From Euryodendron excelsum (taxonomy: Eukaryota > Streptophyta > Magnoliopsida > Ericales > Pentaphylacaceae): DNA of 64,000 nt. The translations under genes were made by a program, and so were the position numbers. Position 1 is the first letter of the stretch; every line of letters begins with the position of its first letter. Below the pieces are notes generated by a model. That model was not told where the DNA came from. It saw only the letters and a list, made by a program, of their open reading frames with translations, and made no database searches. Of this stretch, positions 57,108-64,000 are shown piece after piece. Location: the NCBI GenBank assembly GCA_033060915.1, contig CM065379.1, positions 24,846,818 to 24,910,817 of the forward strand. The letters are read 5' to 3'.

Positions 57108-60100
57108 TGTCGAACCCCAGTTTTTGGCCCTGAGTGTGGGCTTGACTCGCGCCAAACCCGATACTTTGTCTATTAGAACTCTCCCTCCCATAGGACAAGT
57201 GCGATGGGGTTTGAACTTAAAATTGATTTGATTAAGGACTTTTTTTAAAAAGGTTTGGAATTGCCACCTAACTTTGATAAAGGTGTGTTAGGTCATTTAA
57301 ACTTAAGTAAAGCCTGAAGACTAAACTTAAGGTTTTTAAAAAAGTTTTGGAAAAGTTCTTCAATGGAGGGTTTTTGGGAAAACAGGTTGGTTGGCAACCT
57401 TTGGGGAATATTTAAGCCCTTTCAGAAAGTGATTCTATTTTGGTCTGTGGAAACAATGATTCTAGGTTTGGAGGTTGATTGCGTGTAGAGAAGATGACTG
57501 AATACTATCATCCTACCCTGCCCTTGCGGTACCTACATGTCTAATCACCCTATATTCACTCATTTGAATCTTCGATTCCTAGTTGGTCCACTATGTCCAC
57601 TTGAAAAGGTTTTGATAACAATGGTATCATCACTTTTGGGATGGATGATGCATGATGCAATGCGAAGAAAGTTTGAAAAAGACTTAGGGTTGGAATTTGA
57701 AAAGGGGTATATGAGTTTGAAAAGGGTTTATGACAACACCTATGAAAGTTGCCAACGTATGTCGCTTGACAAGAATCAAGTCAGTGATAGTTCGGACTAG
57801 GGTTCGATTAAAAAGAGACACATGGGAGTCTTGGAATGTTTTGAAACTTGAACTCAAAAGAGTTTTGATTTGAAATTGGATGTCGAATTGTTTTTAGAAA
57901 TAGAACTTGAAAGTTTTTGAAGGTGGGGTTTGAACTTGTAAAAGCTCTTGTGAACTTGTCTTGAAAAGATTTTTTGAAAATAGTTTTTATGTATCTTAAG
58001 AAAGATATGTTGATCTTTCATTGCCTTTAAGAGATTAGTTAATTAAGAACTAAGCTCCTTTAAGTCTATGATTTTTGGAAACATTTCTAGAAAAGGGGCT
58101 AGCAACCTCCCTTGTTTGAATATCTCACTTGATCTTGGACAACCCTAACCATAGAAGGCCTAGGGTCGTTTAAAAAATGTGATGTTTGAAAATAGTTTTT
58201 GGAAAAAGGTTTTGTAAAACATTTAGGGTTTGAAATTTATAGGTTTCATTTGATATATCACTTTCCTTAGGAAACCCTAACCACGAAAGGGTTAGGATCG
58301 CTGTAGGGTTGTGAGTTTTTGAAATCATTTTAGATAATAGTTTTCAAAAAATGGTAAGTTTCCAGCCATTTTGAATATTTTGAAAAGAATTTGGGTTGAA
58401 AAGATGGTTTTAAAAAAAGGTCCCAGCATTACAATTTTGAAGCCACCTAACTAGTGTAGGGTAAACTATGGTTAGGTAAACTAGGGCTAGGTTGACTTAG
58501 GGTTAGGTTGACCTAGGGTTTGACTTATTAGGGTTAGGTTGACCTAAGGTTAGACCTCCAGGGTCTGGTTAACATAGGGTTAGACAACCTAGAGTTGGAA
58601 GTGACTTGTGATGCAAGTAACCTGGGGTTTAGGAAAAATGCCTCGAAATAGAAAAGATTTAATTGGGTACAATATGGAAAGATATGATTTTTAATTGAAA
58701 AAGGAAATTTTTTTTTTTTTTGGCAAGTTTTGAAAAATGAAAGTTTTATTTTAGGAAAGTTCTCAAAAAGTAAAGATCTAATTTTGTTTCCGAAAATAAA
58801 GAATTGGATTGTGTTTCCAAAAATGGAAGGTTTCATTTGAAATTGAAAAAAAAAAAGATTTGAATTGAAAAAGGAAAGATTTCATTTTACTTCCAAAAGT
58901 AGAATATTAGATTTGGTTTAACTTGAAATAGGAAGGATTTGACTAGGAGAAGTTATGATTTTATGTGAAATTTTTTGGCTTGAAAAGCTATGATTTTATG
59001 TGACATTGGTTTTGAAATTACTCAAAAGAACCATGAACTTTTTTTAGAAAACATGATGTAACAACGATTTGAAAAACGTTTTGATGCAATGAATGCAAGA
59101 ATGAAGGTTAGGGTAAAAACTAGGGTTTCCTAGGGCATGACTTTCTAGGGTTTTGACCTTGGCTTAAAGATAACAACACTTGGGCTTATTTTGGAAAGAG
59201 CTTGAAAATGAGATTTGGACAAATTAAAACAACTAGGTTTTGAAAAAGAATGGTTAGGGTTCGAAACCCTAATATGGATTATGGAGGCCTCTTTCAATAT
59301 CCCACTTCTCTACAGCAACCCTAACCATGAAATGGTTAGAATCATTTTAAGGTTGTGATTTTGAAAATAAGTTAGGCTTTGAAACCCTAATTTGGACTTT
59401 TGAAAGTTTCATTGAATATGCCACCTTTATAGGGAAATCCTAACCATGAAAAGGCTAGAATTGCTCTAGGGTTGTGTTTTCTTGAAAACAAGTTTGAAAA
59501 TAGCCTTGAAAGCAACTTTAGAGTGTAGTTTTTGAAAACTCTTTTGAAGGCGGCTTTAAAAACATGATGGTGATGAATAATGCATGAACATGACAGTTAT
59601 AATGCAATAGGGACACGAACATACAAGGTTGAAGGTTTCACCACATTGCAAGGGGCCCTAAGACCATACCATGATTAGTTAGGCTAAAATAAAATCCCCG
59701 ACACGGTGATCTCCCTAAAGCTTCCCCTAAGCATGGACGCAAGGTCCTCTTGTTTCAAGCATGCAAGAAGAGGGGGTTTGGAGATGGAGATTAAAATAGA
59801 AAAAAAGTCCATGTGGACTAGGAGGGAGAAAAGAGAGAGGGGGATTAAAGAAAAGTAAATAGAACCTACCATGTCTTCTTTTTAGATTGAATGCTTCAAT
59901 GGAAGACTTGCTCGCACCTTGCAATGACCTTCAAGAGCTTCCAAGGGCTGGACTTCATGTTCAATGGAGTGAGGAAGCTAGGGCTTTAGTGTTTAGGGCT
60001 ATAAGGGGCTAGAGCTTTTGAGAGAACTAGATTTTTGAGGAATTTTTGGGGCTACAGAGAGTTTGGCAGAGCTTTGTTGTAATTTTTTGGACTTAGAATA

Positions 60101-61192
60101 CGCTGGGGGTGGGGGGGCCTATTTTATAGGCAAATTTTTTAAGAAGTGGCACCACTCCTAGTGGCACCTGGCCAAAATTCAGAAGATTTGATTCTACTTA
60201 GGGTGCAAGGTAAAGATCTGGGTGCTACTCCTAGTGGCTCCAAGCCATTTTTTAGCTTGGTTCTACTATGAGTGGCTTTGGTTTGATCTGAAAAGTTGCT
60301 GGGTTGCAGGGTCTAGCTAGAAAAGAGACAAAGGCACCCGAGAGTGCCCTGGGGGTTGTCAGTTTAATACCCAGAGCCGGAATGGTTGAAAAGGATGATC
60401 GGTCCACTAAGGGCAAAAACGTCATTTGAATCAAGAAGTACTGGAATGGGTCCAAAATTGACTGGGATGGCACTTGGAGATTGGGGATACTCATGGAAAT
60501 GCCCCAAGAAGTTTATCGATTTGATACCCAAAGCTGGTGTAGTTAAAAAGGATGATCGGCTCACTAAGGGCAAAACGGTTATTTAAATTGAGAAACACCA
60601 GAATTGGTCCGAAGTTAACTAGGATGGGATTCAAGGTCGAGAACACTATTAAGAGTGTCCTAAGGGATTGCCGGTTTGATAACCAAGGCCGACATGGTTA
60701 AAAGGGATGACCGACCTACTAAGGGTAAAATGGTCATTTTGATTGGGAAACACCAAAACGGGTCCAGAATTTACTAAAAGGGGATCTAAAGGTTGGGGAT
60801 ACTTATGGGAGTGCCCTGGAGGTTTATTGGTTTGATACCTAGAGTTGGTGTGGTTGACGAGGGTGATCGGGATCCCAAGGGTAAAATGGTCAATTTGACT
60901 GAGAGTCATCGGAATGGGTCCAGAATTGGTTCGAATGGCATTTTGAGCATGTCGATTGTCTGGGATTATCTTAGAAGGGGTGGAATTATTGCTTTGAGGA
61001 CTTAGGTACGTTCTCCAAAAACATATCGGGTGGGGCCCAACAGGTGTAAAATGGTCATTGGGCTTTAATTGGGCCCAACGGGCTTGAGAGGCGATTAGTT
61101 GACTAGATTGGAGTTTGAAAGGCCGGTTTGAGTTTGAATGTGAGTCCGTTCGGGTCAGAATTTGCCAAGCAGACGAAAATGGGGTGCTTACA
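57108..61192 (-). mobile_element. Minus-strand solo LTR, 4.1 kb
   Basis: On the minus strand it starts TGTAAGCACCCCATTTTCG at 61,192 and ends GGGGTTCGACA at 57,108. It has inverted 157-bp-type U3 modules (60,330-61,050), a decayed palindromic cluster TGGCACCACT (60,147-60,168), TATAAAAT at 60,128-60,121, the U5 box near 57,731-57,800 and the U5 hairpin near 57,255. Flanks CAAGA (57,103-57,107) and CATGA (61,193-61,197) match at four of five bases, fitting an aged target duplication. No internal region remains. Confidence 0.8.
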
Positions 61193-61344
61193 CATGACAT
61201 GAACATCACCACAAGTATAATGCAAAGAGGTATGAATTATACATGGATAGGCTTTCAAAGCCATACCATCTTCAACTAGACTCACAAGACATTCCCAAGT
61301 ATTGTGGGTCTTGTGAGCTTTCGTCTAGGCATGGCCTTCAAGCT
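61193..61344 (-). mobile_element. Remainder of the interrupted minus-strand LTR
   Basis: This is a short stretch between the solo LTR and the next LTR. ATGAACATCACCACAAG and TATAATGCAAAG fit the LTR zone that carries the ATTGCATTGTG phrase in the other orientation. Assignment is tentative. Confidence 0.4.
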
Positions 61345-64000
61345 TGTTGAGCCCCGATTTTTAACAAAGTCCTTTTGGCTCGAAAAAAGCACGGTGCTCT
61401 CTTGTTAGAACTCGTCCTACTAGAATGATGAGTGTGACTAGGTTTGAACTTGAAATTGATTTGATTAAGGGTTTTTTTGGAAAAATTTTGGAGTCGCCAC
61501 CTAACATAGAAACTTTGAAGGGATTTGAAATAGAAATCTTGAATGTATAAAAGATTTTGAAAAAGGAAATTGGGTTGAAATAAAGGTTATGACCACACCA
61601 TTTTCGGTTGCCTACGTATCTCATTTGGCAAGAATCAGGTCATTCGTAGTTCGGGCAAGGGCCCGATAGAAAAGAGGCACATTGGGACCTTTGGAATGCT
61701 TTGAAGACACATTGAGATCTTTGAAAAGGTTTGAAGACGCTTTGAGGTCTTCGGGAAAAGAGAACTTGAGAGTTTTGGAAAATGCCTTTGAAATAGGACT
61801 TGATATGTTTTAAGTGCTTTTGAGATTGGATTCGAAGGTGACTTTTGAATTATTTTTAAATTGACTCAAGTGAGTTTTGAAATGTTTTCGAAACAACTTA
61901 AGCGATTTTAGGAAATGTTTTGAAATATGTTTTTGGAGTCTTGTCTTAAAAACCTTGAAGGTAGAGTTTGGATTGGAAATGCTCTTGTGAACTTGTTTTC
62001 GAAAAGCTTTTGAGAGTAGTTTTTTAATGCCTTATTGAAAGGCATGTTTGATATTTCATCACCTTTAGGAGGTTAGTCATTGATGAACCAAATATCTTTA
62101 GGGCTATGAGCTTTGAAAACATGTTTGGAAAAGGGGATTAGAAACTTCCCTTTTGGCTTTTTTAAAATTTAGGGTTATAGAACCCTTCTTGAATTTCTTA
62201 CTATACTTGTTCAATCCTAACTAAAGAAGGATTAGGGTTGCCTCAAGAATGTGATGTTTGAAAATCATTTTAGAAAAAGGCTTTTGAAAAATACTTAGGG
62301 TTTTGAAACCCTAATATGGACCACCTTGGAGGTTGTATCTCAATTATCACTTTTCCTTGGAATCCCTAACCATGTAAGATTATGGACATTTTAGGGTTGT
62401 GAGCTCTTGAAAATGTTTTGGAAATAGTTTTTGGAAAGTGTTAAGTGTCTAGCTATTTTAGTTGAGATAAGTTTAAGAGAACTTCTTGGAAGCATTTTTT
62501 TTAAGATAGAGTATAGGGATATTTGAAAAGGTTTTGGAGTTGTTTTTCAAATCTCAAGAGAGTATGTTATGAAAATAGTTTTTAAAGGATTATTTGAAAA
62601 GGGGATATTTGAATTGGAGCCTTGGAGTTTACTAACCTAGGTTGGGTTGACCTAGGGTTAACTAACTCGGGTTAGGTTAACCTAGGGTTGGACAACTAGG
62701 GTTAGGTTGGACTAGGGTTGGATTAACCTAGGGTTAACTAACTAGAGTTAGGTTAACCTAGGGTTAAAGTGACCTAGGGATAACTAACTTGGGTTAAGTT
62801 ACCCTAGGGTAAAGGTGAGCTAGGGTTAACTAACTTGGGTTAGGTTAACCTAGGATTTGGTTGACCTAAGGTTAACTAACTTGAGTTAGGTTAACCTAGG
62901 GTAAAGGTGACATAGGGTTAACTAACTCGAGTTAGGTTAACCTAGGGTTTGGTTGACCTATGGTTAACTAAGGTTAGATTAACCTAGGGTTTAGTTGACC
63001 TAGGGTCAAGTTAACCTAGGGTTGAAGGGTGGTTTTGAAAGGTGGTTTTGAACTAGGGTTTGGACCTAGTGGTTTTGGAAATGTGGTTTTATGTATGGAA
63101 CTTGAAAGTATGTTTTGAAAACCATTTTATGGGAAACATTGAAGTGAGTGTTGGGTTCATATGGTTGGTATTTGGAAACCACTCAAGAGAGGGTTTACCT
63201 TGGAACCATTTCAACCATTAACTCAAGAGAGTAAAACTTGTGAAAATTAATATTGAATTGGTAGCTTTGAAGACTTCTTTGATTGGAAAATTAAAGAGAA
63301 TGAACCTTTGAAAATTAGTTTTGGAAAACCACTTTTGAGATTTTGAAAACCACTCTAAAGAATAAGGGTTTATATGGTTAATTTGAAAGAAATCACTGCA
63401 AAAAAGACTCTATGGGACCATTCCAACCACAATATTCAGGAAATCAAAACTTCTAAAAATCAAGAAGAAAATGGTAGCTTTTGAAAAACCATTTTTATGC
63501 AAATTAAGAAGGATGAAATTTGAGAACCCTTATTAAAGAAGGTTGCTTTGAAAACTACTTTTGGGGTATAGAAACCAATTCTAATGAACTAAGGTTCATA
63601 TGGTCAAGATAATAGAAAAAGCCTCTCGAGAGAGGGTTCTAAGGGTACATTTCTACCACAAGGTTCAACAGAATGGACTCTACAAAAATTAATATAGAAG
63701 AGAAGAGTTTGAAATCTAATTTTATACCACATGAAATGCTAAGAAATACAAGGATGTAAAATGAAGTAAAGGGGTTTAAAGGAGGGTTTTCTAGGACATG
63801 GAAATTGACCTAGGCTTCATTGAATCAACTCTTAGAACCATTGTTTTAGGAAAACACTTTTGAGGAAGATATAAAAGTGAAGATAATAAGAGTTTTGAAA
63901 AATGATGATGAACATGAAAATGGGGCCAAGCATGCAATACATGAGCATGATAACCATATGCAAGGGGGTCATGAATTTATACTAGGCTATATGCCACACC
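61345..64000 (-). mobile_element. Minus-strand LTR of the second subfamily, running off the window
   Basis: Its end reads GGGGCTCAACA on the minus strand at 61,345. The U5 box (61,590-61,670) and a GCCACCTAAC word (61,496-61,505) are present, but the other arm of the U5 hairpin is missing. It matches 25,344-27,543 in inverted orientation up to about 63,420. The U3 half lies beyond the window. No gene is seen. Confidence 0.8.
62630..63026 (-). repeat. 46-bp tandem repeat
   Basis: About eight units of 46 bp are built on TTAACCTAGGGTT and AACTAACTCGGGTTAGG. Degenerate relatives lie at 25,730-25,960 and 58,455-58,600. It is not the plant telomere unit TTTAGGG. Confidence 0.8.

Noticed and set aside
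60649..61212. 187-codon minus-strand open frame
   Set aside because: It runs across the 157-bp-type U3 modules of a solo LTR and into its flank; the frame is open because of the repeat, not because of a domain.
62630..63026. Interstitial telomere repeats
   Set aside because: The unit is 46 bp of TTAACCTAGGG-type words, not a run of TTTAGGG. Scattered AAACCCTAG words after the LTR TATA boxes are also not arrays.

Overview
The window looks like nuclear DNA of a flowering plant, probably a eudicot, although the species cannot be named from what is here. It holds no rRNA or tRNA gene and no host protein gene that I can support. Almost every base belongs to long-terminal-repeat (LTR) retrotransposons, mostly of one group: Ty3/gypsy elements of the Tat/Ogre type with very long LTRs (4 to 5.4 kb) that begin TGTAAGCACCCC and end GGGCGCGACA or a decayed form of it. 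One chromodomain-bearing Ty3/gypsy element (chromovirus, Del/Tekay-like) is also present. The elements are inserted into one another, and most coding sequence is broken.

Left block (1-22,887). Positions 1-3,794 and 8,854-10,448 are the internal region of one Tat-like element, split by a 5.06-kb solo LTR (3,795-8,853) with a perfect 5-bp target duplication, TGTAT. Its 3' end carries a 69-bp tandem array, a polypurine tract and a composite LTR (10,449-17,701). That element sits inside the pol gene of the chromovirus, whose RNase H, integrase, chromodomain, polypurine tract and 3' LTR follow (17,702-22,887).

Middle block (22,888-29,073 and 48,598-51,510). This is older Tat-like LTR debris, an inverted LTR end, a decayed integrase (about 27,727-28,440) and the rest of an old internal region. 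It ends in a polypurine tract and a 3' LTR at 51,511.

Inserted into that old internal region is the best-preserved element of the window, 29,074-48,597 (19.5 kb), with target duplication CATAG. It has a 5' LTR, a primer-binding site, a decayed gag, no recognisable protease, reverse transcriptase or integrase, an antisense gene, a polypurine tract and a 3' LTR. The antisense gene (42,820 down to 40,098) encodes a plant-mobile-domain (PMD-like) protein in one reading frame with two stop codons. It shows consensus splice signals for a 5' UTR intron and a short intron before an acidic C-terminal exon. A much older copy of the same antisense gene survives at 49,920-50,419.

Right block (51,511-64,000). 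A diverged plus-strand LTR is followed by an inverted LTR end, then minus-strand LTR sequence interrupted by a minus-strand solo LTR (57,108-61,192), then a further minus-strand LTR running off the window.

Several LTR substructures recur: U3 hairpins and tandem modules, a palindromic GGCGCC cluster before the TATA box, G-poor tracts after it, and a U5 hairpin followed by a short copy of the primer-binding sequence. These and the antisense spliced gene are the observations most worth a second look.
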